Positions 8,659 through 16,905 of a DNA stretch of 64,000 nucleotides are shown here, in pieces. The stretch is from OFTM10 sp964196195 (GTDB lineage: Bacteria; Actinomycetota; Acidimicrobiia; Acidimicrobiales; Aldehydirespiratoraceae): positions 33,249-97,248 of the forward strand of contig CAXMSE010000027.1 in the NCBI GenBank assembly GCA_964196195.1. Reading direction: 5' to 3'. The translations under genes and the position numbers were made by a program. Position 1 is the first letter of the stretch. Each line of letters begins with the position of its first letter. Below the pieces are notes generated by a model. That model did not search any database. It was not told the origin of the DNA and was given only the letters and a program-made list of their open reading frames with translations.

Positions 8659-9513
8659 GTGCTTCTCGAGAACGGACAGGCCTTCGATCCGGCGCACTAC
8701 CCGGATCGACCGATAGCAGTGGACACCGAGTCGGGGATCGTCGCGATCGGTGCGCCACGCAGTCGGCGGCACAAGGCCGTTCACGACCTGAAGGCCCCCG
8801 ATTTCACCTTGCCCGATCTTCGCGGTGGCCTCACCGCGCTGTCCGACCACCGTCACAAGAAGCGCCTGCTCATCGCCTTCTCCACATGGTGAGGTTGTGC
8901 TTTCGATCTGCCAGGTTGGCAGGCACTGCAGGATGAGCTCGGGGCCGAGAATCTCCAGATGATCGCGGTGGCCATCGATGAGGACGTGGAGAAGGTGCGC
9001 GGGTTCGCCGCCGACATCACCTATCCCGTGCTGATCGATGCCGATCACCTCCTCACCGAGCTCTACGCCATCTCCAACGTGCCCACAGTGGTGATGATCG
9101 ATGAGGACGACACGATCGCCTACCCCAACTGGAGCGCGTTCGGCACCGACACGTTCAAGGACTTCACCGGCATCGATTCTGAGGCTCAGAAGGACCGCAT
9201 CCGGGCGTGGGTAAACGACGAGATGACCCCGATGACCGATACCGACGCGAGAGCCGCGGTGGGTGATCTCAGTGCCGACGAGGAGGCAGCGCGCCTCCAT
9301 TTCCGGATTGCTGCTCACCTGCGCATCGCCGGAGACGCGGCCGGTGCCGAGCGCAACTTCGATCGCGCCGCCGAGCTCGCTCCTCACGACTGGACGATCC
9401 GTCGAGCGATGATTCCCCTGCGAGGTGGAGACCCATTTGGTGAGGAGTTTCTGGCGCTCTACGCCGAGTTCGACGCGGCGGGTAGGCCCTATCACGGTGT
9501 CACCGGCTACTGA
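8659..9513 (+). CDS. Thioredoxin-fold redoxin with in-frame TGA at the catalytic Cys position: candidate selenoprotein
   Basis: Two open stretches in one frame, 8659-8889 and 8893-9513, are separated only by TGA at 8890-8892. Read through, they give a 284-residue protein. Residues 49-165 form an AhpC/TlpA-like redoxin domain (APDFTLPDL, then AFSTW-x-GC-AFDLPGW, VPTVVMID with the cis-Pro), and a helical C-terminal tail resembles a TPR (LRIAGDAAGAERNFDRAAEL). In Cys-type relatives as I recall them, the active site reads SWCGC. Here residue 78, the first Cys, is TGA, so the site would be U-G-C. Nothing else is damaged before or after. A SECIS-like hairpin follows at once. The likely start is GTG 8659. 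The next gene overlaps its end by 17 bp. A nonsense mutation or sequencing error at Cys78 is the alternative. Confidence 0.75.
8897..8926 (+). promoter_or_regulatory. Bacterial SECIS-like stem-loop downstream of the in-frame TGA
   Basis: CUGCCA (8908-8913) pairs perfectly with UGGCAG (8917-8922) around a GGU loop; a lower helix GUGC (8897-8900) pairs with GCAC (8923-8926), leaving a 7-nt U-rich bulge (8901-8907) on the 5' side. The loop guanines lie 21-22 nt after the UGA, inside the 16-37 nt window known for bacterial SECIS elements, and the CAGGU apex recalls the E. coli fdhF element. It overlaps coding sequence, as bacterial SECIS elements do. Confidence 0.6.
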
Positions 9514-10141
9514 GCCCCGCGCGGAGGATCCGACGAGGGTTCTGGCCCTCGACGGAACGCCGGCTGCTCGATGGCTGAACGTCGCGGTGAAACTCGCGCT
9601 CTTCGGGGCGTTCGCGATAGCGGTGACCGTTCCTCTCGACGTGCTGGAGGGCAAGGCGATGGGGTTTCGGGCGCCCCTGTTTTTGGCGTCGGCCATCCTG
9701 GTCCCGGTGATTGGCCGCCGACGGGGTTGGACGCCTCATGCCCACGTGGGAGATGCCCTTCTCGCCGCACCGTTCCTGCTCGACACCCTCGGAAACCTGC
9801 TGGGCGTATACGACGAGTACCCCATCACCGACGACGTCCTCCATGCCGTCAACTGGGTTCTGCTGGTGGCTGCGTTCCACGCCTTCCGCTTTCGTAGCGT
9901 CCACGACCGACGCGACGCCATCATGCTCGGTTATGGGTTCGGGGCCATCGCGATCGTGTGGTGGGAGGCGATGGAATGGCTTGTCTCCGAGGACGGCATC
10001 GGTGGGGCCGGCGGACTGGCGCTCACGTATGGCGACACGATCGGCGATCTGGTGTTGTCGTCCACCGGCGGCCTCATCGGGTCGTGGCTGGCGGTGCGTT
10101 GGCTGGGTCCGAGGGTTCGAGCGTCGATCACCAAGGCCTGA
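9497..10141 (+). CDS. Integral membrane protein, DUF2238-like
   Basis: About 214 residues with five or six hydrophobic segments and acidic loop motifs (YDEYPITDDVLHAVNWV, WEAMEW, YGDTIGDLVLSSTGG). The D-x-x-H...E-x-x-E...D-x-x-G-D spacing recalls the DUF2238/YjdF membrane family. The best start is GTG 9497, which overlaps the last 17 bp of the candidate selenoprotein gene, so its translation may be coupled to full readthrough of that gene. Function unknown. Confidence 0.72.
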   Translation: MSPATEPRAEDPTRVLALDGTPAARWLNVAVKLALFGAFAIAVTVPLDVLEGKAMGFRAPLFLASAILVPVIGRRRGWTPHAHVGDALLAAPFLLDTLGNLLGVYDEYPITDDVLHAVNWVLLVAAFHAFRFRSVHDRRDAIMLGYGFGAIAIVWWEAMEWLVSEDGIGGAGGLALTYGDTIGDLVLSSTGGLIGSWLAVRWLGPRVRASITKA

Positions 10142-10187
10142 CCGGCTCGTGGTTGGCGTCGCGGCGACGCCCCGCCAGACTCCTCCG

Positions 10188-10655
10188 ATGCATCGACTCG
10201 AGACGAAGATTCCCCCCGTGGTCGTCGGTGCGCTGGCTGCGGTGCTGGGCTGGGGAGTTGGCCGACTCGATCTCGACGGCGCCCCCCTCAACAACACAGC
10301 TGGTCGTTTGGTGGGCGTGCTGCTCGGCCTCGTCGGCGCCGCGATGGGCGCCACAGGGGTGTTGCAGTTTCAACGAGCGGCGACGACGGTGAACCCCCAC
10401 TCGATTCACCAGGCGTCGAACGTCGTCTATTCCGGCATCTACCGATTCACCCGCAATCCGATGTACGCCGGCATGCTCCTGCTCGTCGTGGCCTGGTGTG
10501 CAGTGCTCGGCACGATCGTGGGTGCATTGGCCGCGACGGCCTTCTTCGTGGCCTCGATCACCCGGTTTCAGATCATTCCCGAAGAACGAATGCTCACCGG
10601 CAAGTTCGGCGTCGTCTACACCCAATACTGCGGCCGGACCCGCCGCTGGATCTGA
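10188..10655 (+). CDS. Isoprenylcysteine carboxyl methyltransferase-like membrane protein
   Basis: A 155-residue polytopic protein with four hydrophobic segments. YRFTRNPMYAGMLLL is the signature of the ICMT/PEMT methyltransferase family, and PEERMLTGKFG followed by Y-x-x-Y near the end completes the SAM-binding C-terminal part. The ATG at 10188 begins the hydrophobic region cleanly. Bacterial members of unknown substrate are common; a membrane-lipid or small-molecule methyltransferase is plausible. Confidence 0.85.
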   Translation: MHRLETKIPPVVVGALAAVLGWGVGRLDLDGAPLNNTAGRLVGVLLGLVGAAMGATGVLQFQRAATTVNPHSIHQASNVVYSGIYRFTRNPMYAGMLLLVVAWCAVLGTIVGALAATAFFVASITRFQIIPEERMLTGKFGVVYTQYCGRTRRWI

Positions 10656-10670
10656 GCTCGGCCGAGCGGG

Positions 10671-11753
10671 TCAGAAGTCTTCGTCGAAGCTGACGTCGCC
10701 CTCGACACCGATCTGGTAGGCGGAAACCTTGCGCTCGAAGAAGTTGGACAGCTCCTGCACGTCTTGGAGTTCCATGAATGCGAACGGGTTGGTGGTGCCG
10801 TAACGCTTGGCGACGCCCAACTGCATCAGGCGTTGGTCGGCGACGAACTCCAGATACTTGCGGGTGTCGGCGGTGGACATGCCCGGCACCCCTTCACCGA
10901 GGAGGTCCTCGGCGAACTGGAACTCGGCGTCGACAGCATCCTCGATCATGTTGGTGATGCGCTCGGCGAGGTCGTCGTCGAACAGGTGGGGCTGCTCGGC
11001 GCGAACCGTCTCGATGACTTCGAAGGCGAAGTTCATGTGCATCGATTCATCACGGAACACCCAGTTGGTGCCGGCCGCGAGACCGTTGAGCAAGCCCTTC
11101 GACCGAAGGAAGTAGACGTAGGCGAAAGCACCGAAGAAGAAGAGACCCTCGATGCAGGCCGCGAAGCAGATCAAGTTCATCAAGAAGCGCTTGCGGTCGT
11201 CGTCGGTCTGCAGAGGACCACTACCGACAGACGACATCCACTTGAAGCAGAACTCGGCCTTCTTGCGGATCGCCGGGATGTTCTCGATCGCCGCGAACGC
11301 CTCGGCCCGCTCGTCGTGGTCGGGGATGTAGTTGTCGAGGAGGTTTAGGTAGAACTGGACGTGCAGCGCCTCTTCGTAGAGCTGCCTCGACAGATACATC
11401 CGTGCCTCGGGGGCGTTGATGTGTTCGTAGAGGTTGAGCACAAGGTTGTTGGCCACGATCGAATCGCCGGTGGCGAAGAAGGCCACCAGGCGGCTGATCA
11501 TGTGCTTCTCGGCCGGCATGAGCTTGCGATCGAGATCGGTGAGGTCATCGGCGAAGTCGATTTCTTCCACCGTCCAGGTGTTCTTGATGGCGTCTTTGTA
11601 CATCTCGAAGAACTGGGGATAGCGCATGGGCCGAAGGGTGAGATCGAACCCGGGATCGAGAATGCTCGGGTTGGCGCTGGTGGGCGAGGCGTGATGCCCG
11701 AGCGTGCTCGGGTCGTACGACGGAGTTAGCTTGAGGTCGTCGGCGAGAGCCAT
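10671..11753 (-). CDS. nrdB: Class I ribonucleotide reductase, small (radical) subunit
   Basis: A 360-residue ferritin-like R2 subunit that generates the radical used by NrdA to make deoxyribonucleotides. The metal-ligand pattern is present: D in FFATGDSIV, E and H in YEEALHVQFY, E in CIEGLFFF, and E and H in RDESMHMNF. The Tyr four residues after the His in HVQFY matches the radical tyrosine. The C-terminal DEDF tail is the R1-binding type. The ATG at 11753 overlaps the nrdA stop as TGATG, so I prefer it over an in-frame ATG 9 bp upstream. Confidence 0.95.
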   Translation of the reverse strand: MALADDLKLTPSYDPSTLGHHASPTSANPSILDPGFDLTLRPMRYPQFFEMYKDAIKNTWTVEEIDFADDLTDLDRKLMPAEKHMISRLVAFFATGDSIVANNLVLNLYEHINAPEARMYLSRQLYEEALHVQFYLNLLDNYIPDHDERAEAFAAIENIPAIRKKAEFCFKWMSSVGSGPLQTDDDRKRFLMNLICFAACIEGLFFFGAFAYVYFLRSKGLLNGLAAGTNWVFRDESMHMNFAFEVIETVRAEQPHLFDDDLAERITNMIEDAVDAEFQFAEDLLGEGVPGMSTADTRKYLEFVADQRLMQLGVAKRYGTTNPFAFMELQDVQELSNFFERKVSAYQIGVEGDVSFDEDF

Positions 11754-14215
11754 CAGTCGCATGCCTCACATGATTCGGGGTTTTCCAGCGAGCAGGCGGC
11801 GGCCTCTTCGTCGGTGAACTGCTTCTTGGGTGCCCCGCCTCCACCGCCGTCAGGCGACGGGCCGGAGGCGCCTGAAGCGGTGGTCTTGTTGATGCGGGTG
11901 GCGGGACGACTACGCAGGTAGTAGGTGGTCTTCAGACCGGCCTTCCAGGCGTACATGTACATCGAGGAGAGCTTGCCGATGGTGGGCGACTCCATGAACA
12001 GGTTGAGCGACTGGCTCTGGTCGATGAACGCGCCGCGATCGGCGGCCATCTCGATCAGGGACTTCATGGGGATCTCCCAAGCCGTTCGGTAGATCGATTT
12101 GAGGTCTTCGGGGACCCGATCGACTTCTTGGATCGAGCCTTCGGACTTTTTCACCGCAGCGATCATCTCGGTGTCCCACAGGCCTCGGCTCTGGAGCTCT
12201 TTCACCAGATAGCGATTGATCTGCATGAACTCGCCCGAGAGGGTTTCGCGCTTGAACAGGTTGGAGACTTGAGGCTCGATGCATTCGTAGCAGCCCGCGA
12301 TCGAGGCGATGGTGGCCGTGGGGGCGATCGCGATCATGAGGGAGTTGCGCAGACCGTGTTTCTCGATGCGCTCACGCAGGGGTGCCCAGCGCTGTTCGTC
12401 GGAGGGCTCCACTCCCCAGAGGTCGAACTGGAGGTCGCCCGTTGCAGCGCGGGTTTCCGCGAACGCGGCGTGGGGGCCGCTGGCTTCGGCGAGGTCGGTG
12501 GATGCCCACAAGGCGTTGAAGTAGATCTCTTCGCTGATGCGACGGCTGACATCGCGGGCCACTGGCGAGTCGAAGGGGACGCCCATCTTGAAGAAGACGT
12601 CTTGGAGGCCCATGAGGCCGAGGCCGATGGGCCGCCACCGGCTGTTGGACACGCCTGCTTCGATGGTGGGGTAGAAGTTGATGTCGACCACGCGGTCGAG
12701 GAAGGGCACCACCTGGCGCACGACCTCGCCGAGGCGCACGTAGTCCATCGCGACGACGCCTTCGGACTCCACCACGAACTCGCCGAGGTTGACCGAGCCC
12801 AGGTTGCACACCGCGGTCTCGTCCTGGCTGGTGACTTCGAGAATCTCGGTGCACAGGTTGGAGAGGTGCACCACACGTTCGCGGGAGTTGCCTTCGCCAC
12901 CTGACTCGGGGCCGGTCTGGTTGCACTTGAGGTTGGACGGATCCTTGAAGGTCATCCAGCCGTTGCCGGTCTCGGCGAGGGTCTTCATCATGCGTTGGTA
13001 GAGCTGGCGGGCCGGGATCTGCCTCTCGTAGCGACTGTCGGCCTCGGCCTGTTCGTAGATCGATCTGAACTCATCGCCGTAGGTGTCGATCAGTTCAGGC
13101 ACCTTCTTGGGGTCGAACAGGCTCCACTGCCAATCCTTTTCGACCCGCTCCATGAACAGGTCGGGGATCCAGTTGGCGAGATTGATGTTGTGGGTGCGAC
13201 GGGCATGGTCGCCGGTGTTGTCCCTCAGCTCCAGGAACTGGTCGATGTCGGCATGCCAGGCCTCGAGGTAGACACACGCAGCCCCCTTGCGCCGGCCTCC
13301 CTGGTTTACCGCGGCCACCGATGCGTCGAGGGTCTTGAGCCAGGGCACGATGCCGTTGGACAGGCCGTTGGTGCCGACGATGAGGCTGTTCTTGGAACGG
13401 ATGCGGTGCCACGCGACGCCGATACCGCCGGCGAACTTCGAGAGGCGGGCGATGTCGGTGTAGCGCTTGTAGATGCCCTCGAGGGAGTCTTCGGGCGAGT
13501 CGAGGAGATAGCAGCTCGACATCTGGGGATGGGTGGTGCCGGAGTTGAAAAGGGTGGGGCTGGATGCGAGGTAGGCCAGTGACGACATGAGGTCGTAGAA
13601 ACGGATGGCTTCATCGGGGTTGGTGGAGAGGCCGCACGCCACCCTCAGGAAGAAGTGCTGGGGAGTCTCGATGACCTTGCGGGTCTCGGGGTGACGCAGC
13701 AGGTAGCGGTCGTAGACGGTGCGTAGGCCGAAGAACTCGAAGTTCTTGTCGCGCTGGCTGTCGATGGCTGCGTTGAGCTCGGGAGCGTGGGTGCTGACGA
13801 ACTCGAGCACGTCGTCGCTGATGAGGCCTACGCGGTGTCCGAGGCTGACCGATTCCGAGAACCAGGGAACGTTCTGATTTCGGACTTCCTTGTCGATGTA
13901 GATCGCCAGCATCCGAGCGGCGAGCTTGGAGTAGTTGGGTTCTTCGATGATGAGGCCTGCCGCGGTTCGGATCGACAACTCGTCGAGCTCCTGGGTGGAG
14001 GCTCCATCGGCGAGGGCGGCGATCGTGCGGGTGGAGACGACCATGGGATCGATCCCGAGGAGTCCTTCGCTGGCGCGGGCCACGGCGTTGACGATCTTGT
14101 TGACATCGACCGGTTCGAGATTGCCGTTGCGCTTTCGCACCCGCATCGTGGTGGCTGTCTCGATGGTGGCGGTGTCTTGCTCGACCGCTGAGAGTCGATC
14201 CTCCGTTATTGCCAT
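11753..14215 (-). CDS. nrdA: Class I ribonucleotide reductase, large (catalytic) subunit
   Basis: An 820-residue R1 subunit. An ATP-cone lies at residues 24-115 (starting MRVRKRNGNLEPVDV) for allosteric control. The active-site Cys set is seen as SSCYLLDSPEDS, SNLCTEI (N-x-C-x-E) and AVCNLGSVNL; IAPTATIASIAG is the late barrel loop. The C-terminus CSLENPESCEACD supplies the shuttle cysteines. The frame extends upstream to 14311, but the ATG at 14215 is followed directly by the family start and preceded by a GGGGCAG box. Oxygen-dependent class I enzyme, so the host grows aerobically at least part of the time. Confidence 0.96.
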   Translation of the reverse strand: MAITEDRLSAVEQDTATIETATTMRVRKRNGNLEPVDVNKIVNAVARASEGLLGIDPMVVSTRTIAALADGASTQELDELSIRTAAGLIIEEPNYSKLAARMLAIYIDKEVRNQNVPWFSESVSLGHRVGLISDDVLEFVSTHAPELNAAIDSQRDKNFEFFGLRTVYDRYLLRHPETRKVIETPQHFFLRVACGLSTNPDEAIRFYDLMSSLAYLASSPTLFNSGTTHPQMSSCYLLDSPEDSLEGIYKRYTDIARLSKFAGGIGVAWHRIRSKNSLIVGTNGLSNGIVPWLKTLDASVAAVNQGGRRKGAACVYLEAWHADIDQFLELRDNTGDHARRTHNINLANWIPDLFMERVEKDWQWSLFDPKKVPELIDTYGDEFRSIYEQAEADSRYERQIPARQLYQRMMKTLAETGNGWMTFKDPSNLKCNQTGPESGGEGNSRERVVHLSNLCTEILEVTSQDETAVCNLGSVNLGEFVVESEGVVAMDYVRLGEVVRQVVPFLDRVVDINFYPTIEAGVSNSRWRPIGLGLMGLQDVFFKMGVPFDSPVARDVSRRISEEIYFNALWASTDLAEASGPHAAFAETRAATGDLQFDLWGVEPSDEQRWAPLRERIEKHGLRNSLMIAIAPTATIASIAGCYECIEPQVSNLFKRETLSGEFMQINRYLVKELQSRGLWDTEMIAAVKKSEGSIQEVDRVPEDLKSIYRTAWEIPMKSLIEMAADRGAFIDQSQSLNLFMESPTIGKLSSMYMYAWKAGLKTTYYLRSRPATRINKTTASGASGPSPDGGGGGAPKKQFTDEEAAACSLENPESCEACD

Positions 14216-14309
14216 GTGGCTGCCCCTGCTCCCGCGCCCAGAACACCTATCGAGGCTTGGTGGCTCTCGGCTGTACCACCGCCTCGCCCCCACGAGAGTG
14301 CGGAGTTGC

Positions 14310-14330
14310 AATTACAGCCGCGTAATTACA
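14310..14330. repeat. Two AATTACA direct repeats upstream of nrdA
   Basis: AATTACA occurs at 14310-14316 and again at 14324-14330, 14 bp apart, about 100 bp upstream of the nrdA ATG and in an AT-rich patch that stands out in this GC-rich DNA. On the nrdA strand they read TGTAATT. Position and spacing suggest a regulator site or part of a promoter. They do not match the NrdR box I know. Confidence 0.4.
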
Positions 14331-14486
14331 TCAGCGTCAAGAGCTACTTCGAACAATCTTCGGATTGTGCTGAAATAAAGGGTTCCTGAAGGCTCATTCG
14401 CGCGGAGCGTGGTTGTGATGTAGCAGCCACACGTGGTGCCCGGTCGGCTTCGTGGCGCTCCTTGTAAATTGCCTAGGCTGGTGGAC

Positions 14487-14963
14487 ATGGGAACCAAGAG
14501 CGCGCGACCGAACCCCAACTGGCTCGACGACACCGAGCAGCGGGCATGGCGGGGATGGATCGACTCCTCTCGACGCATCCAGACCGCGATCGATCGTCGG
14601 CTCAAGGCCGACACCGGATTCACCCTCGACGACTACGAAGTGCTGGTGCACTTGAGTGAGGCCGTCGATCACCGCATGCGCATGTCTGATCTGGCCGCGG
14701 AGATAACCAACTCCCCGAGTCGTCTCTCTCAACGCATCGACCGCCTCGTTGCCAAGGGTGTCGTGCAGCGCACACGCAGTGGCGACGACCGAAGGGTCTG
14801 GTGGGCCCAACTCACACTCGAAGGGTTCGCCCGGCTCGAGGCGGCCGCGCCGGGCCACGTCGAGGAGGTCAGGCGGGTGTTCATCGACCGGCTCACCGAC
14901 GTCGAGACCGACTTCCTCGCCGAGCTGATGCCACGGCTTTCGGCCCTCGACGAGACGCCCTGA
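14487..14963 (+). CDS. MarR family transcriptional regulator
   Basis: A 158-residue winged-helix regulator. The recognition helix region is RMSDLAAEITNSPSRLSQRIDRLVAKG, and the wing carries RTRSGDDRRVWWAQLT, the hallmark D-x-R motif of MarR proteins. A TAGGCT box at 14474-14479 lies 7 nt before the ATG, indicating leaderless mRNA. It is divergent from nrdA, and nothing shows that it controls those genes. The ligand is unknown. Confidence 0.9.
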   Translation: MGTKSARPNPNWLDDTEQRAWRGWIDSSRRIQTAIDRRLKADTGFTLDDYEVLVHLSEAVDHRMRMSDLAAEITNSPSRLSQRIDRLVAKGVVQRTRSGDDRRVWWAQLTLEGFARLEAAAPGHVEEVRRVFIDRLTDVETDFLAELMPRLSALDETP

Positions 14964-15044
14964 ACTCGTGGGCGCGGCGTCTGCGCATCGCGTGCGAGAG
15001 GGTCCGCGAGGCGACGCCACCTAGGCCCAGCGCCCCGAACACAT

Positions 15045-15098
15045 CGAAATTTGGGTTCGTGGTGGACAATCTTTCGGCCCGTGTGGGCCCAAATTTCG
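15045..15098. repeat. 11-bp perfect inverted repeat with 32-nt spacer
   Basis: CGAAATTTGGG (15045-15055) and CCCAAATTTCG (15088-15098) form a perfect inverted repeat between the ends of the MarR gene and the convergent lipoprotein gene. The long spacer and absence of a T-tract make a classical terminator weak, but the location between two 3' ends fits a bidirectional terminator. Confidence 0.45.
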
Positions 15099-15119
15099 TC
15101 TTGGTGTCGCGGCGGGGAC

Positions 15120-16352
15120 TCAGCCTGCTGCCGGCTGCAGAACCTCGCGGTTTGGTTCGAGTCTCATCTCCAGCACCGCAATCACGCCGCCCGTCGCAGG
15201 GTCGTCGATGATGCTGATCTCACCCGGATAACGGTCGAGGACAACTATCTGCTGGGTCCATGTGGTATCGGTGACGGTGGGTTCCATCACTTCGATGAAC
15301 CCCGGATCGAAGAAGTTCTCCTCGCCCGGCTGGTAGGTGACTCCATCCAGGCCCGTGGAGTAGATCTCTCGCGCCGCTTCCCCGGATCCGGGGTCGAGGC
15401 GGTAGGTGTACTCGAGGTCGATGTAGCGGAGACCTTCATCGGCAGCGAACGAATCGGCCGGCCGATCGCGGGTGGCAAGGCGCAGCTCGATCAACTGAGC
15501 ACCGGGGGCCACAGGCAAGGCGGCGGAGAGCTGATCGAGCATCGGGACGGGAACCAGGTCCGGCTCAGACTCGAGGGTGATCTCGATCTCGTACCCGGGT
15601 TGTCGGTCGTCGCCGAAGATCATGTCCTCTTCGGCCCAGACCCGGGCCACTACCGGTGTGGCATCGACTCCTCCCAAAGGGAAGGTGGCGGCGTTGAGCT
15701 GGTAGACGAAATTCACCGACTGGGGGCCGCCGGCTCCGCTGCTCGGGTCGCTTATCACCTGACCGGTATTGCGCCAGCCGAGCGCCTCCATGATGGGGTC
15801 GTAGACGAGGCGGGTGTCGATCGTGCCCGGGCCACCCTCGGGAAGTTCGGCATCGATGTCGCCGATGGCTTGGGACGAGAGTGCCTCATAGCTCCATTCC
15901 CATCGCCAGTTGGGCTCGGTGCTGTCGGCCCGCAAGATCACCGACAGGGTGTGAGGGGTCGAGCCGGCAGGCACGTCGACACTGATCGGGAAGCCGATGA
16001 TCCGCTGGGCGAGTTCGAGTGGGTCGCCGGTGCCCTGGCCCCACTCCACGATCAGGCCGGGGATGTCGCCGACATCGACCGTTGGGGGTGGAGCACTGAT
16101 CGGTGCTGCACTGGTGGTGGTGACGGTGGTGGACGTGCTCGTGGTGGAGCTCGTCGACGTGCCCTCGGGGTTGTCGGCACCGGTGTCGGTGGGGGAGTCG
16201 GCGGCGGGTGGGTCGGTGGTGGAACTCGTGGACGTCGACGACGAGGTGGTGCTCGAGCTCTCGGTGTTGTCGCCGCCACCACAGGCCGCGGCCATGAGAG
16301 CAAGGGAGGCAGCGAGCGCAGCCATGGTCGGTCGTGATGTGGGGACAGCCAT
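15120..16352 (-). CDS. Secreted lipoprotein, function unknown
   Basis: A 410-residue protein with a signal peptide and lipobox (LALMAAAC, Cys at about residue 24), then a Ser/Thr-rich linker to about residue 85, then a large mixed alpha/beta ectodomain (IPGLIVEWGQGTGDPLELAQRI, and ATPVVARVWAEEDMIFG). It should be anchored on the outer face of the membrane. No catalytic motif is evident. TAGGTT on the minus strand (16364-16359) is 6 nt before the ATG, giving a leaderless transcript. Confidence 0.8.
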   Translation of the reverse strand: MAVPTSRPTMAALAASLALMAAACGGGDNTESSSTTSSSTSTSSTTDPPAADSPTDTGADNPEGTSTSSTTSTSTTVTTTSAAPISAPPPTVDVGDIPGLIVEWGQGTGDPLELAQRIIGFPISVDVPAGSTPHTLSVILRADSTEPNWRWEWSYEALSSQAIGDIDAELPEGGPGTIDTRLVYDPIMEALGWRNTGQVISDPSSGAGGPQSVNFVYQLNAATFPLGGVDATPVVARVWAEEDMIFGDDRQPGYEIEITLESEPDLVPVPMLDQLSAALPVAPGAQLIELRLATRDRPADSFAADEGLRYIDLEYTYRLDPGSGEAAREIYSTGLDGVTYQPGEENFFDPGFIEVMEPTVTDTTWTQQIVVLDRYPGEISIIDDPATGGVIAVLEMRLEPNREVLQPAAG

Positions 16353-16401
16353 TAGGGGAACCTACGTCGATGACGCCTTTTCACCATGTCGGGCGAATGG
16401 A

Positions 16402-16845
16402 TCAGCGGGCCTGGTCGCGGGGGAGGCGTGCGGTGAGCTCGTCGATGTGTTGTAGGAGGCTTGCGATGTGCGCTTGTTGTTGCTCGATGAGACGCTCGGC
16501 GGTGTGGTGGTGGGCTGCCATCTCCATCTCGTACTTCACGGTGAGAGCCTCCAGCGCCGCCAGCGCCTTTGATCTCTCACCCTCTTCGTCGTCTTCTGCT
16601 TCCTTCGGTGCCTCGGGTGTGTCGAGCTCGAGCTGGTCGGATGCGGTGCTCGGCTCCTCGGGCGTTGCCCCAGCGGGTGGATCAGAAGGGACACGCGGAG
16701 GTGGCGGGCCCGACTCGCCGTGCCCGTACTCGGGTTCTGGCCGGGGGGCCGACTCGATGCGGCGACGAGCCGTACGAACGTGATCGAGCGCGAGTTGGCG
16801 GCGACGTTCGCTGGTACTCAGCCTTGGCTGCTCGTCGTCGGCCAC
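16402..16845 (-). CDS. Hypothetical acidic protein with C-terminal coiled coil
   Basis: A 147-residue soluble protein: a basic N-terminal helix (RRRQLALDHVRTARRR), a proline/glutamate-rich disordered middle (residues 35-90), and a C-terminal heptad-like helix (EALTVKYEMEMAAHHHTAERLIEQQQAH). TAATCT on the minus strand (16857-16852) stands 6 nt before the GTG start. No domain recognised. Confidence 0.68.
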   Translation of the reverse strand: MADDEQPRLSTSERRRQLALDHVRTARRRIESAPRPEPEYGHGESGPPPPRVPSDPPAGATPEEPSTASDQLELDTPEAPKEAEDDEEGERSKALAALEALTVKYEMEMAAHHHTAERLIEQQQAHIASLLQHIDELTARLPRDQAR

Positions 16846-16905
16846 AAACCCAGATTAGGGCCTCTGATCGGTCTCCGTCGAGCGACCCTGGCTACGGTGG
16901 GCGAC

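Noticed and set aside
7357..9696. 779-residue open frame on the minus strand across the aldehyde dehydrogenase and redoxin genes
   Set aside because: It is a GC-rich shadow. The plus strand carries complete ALDH motifs and the redoxin domain, and the antisense product is rich in His/Arg/Gly without domains.
14216..14486. Cobalamin riboswitch or NrdR box before nrdA
   Set aside because: No recognisable B12 box or NrdR palindrome. Only the AATTACA repeats stand out.
15146..15180. tRNA-like TTCGAGTCTC segment
   Set aside because: No cloverleaf can be drawn around it and it lies inside the lipoprotein gene.
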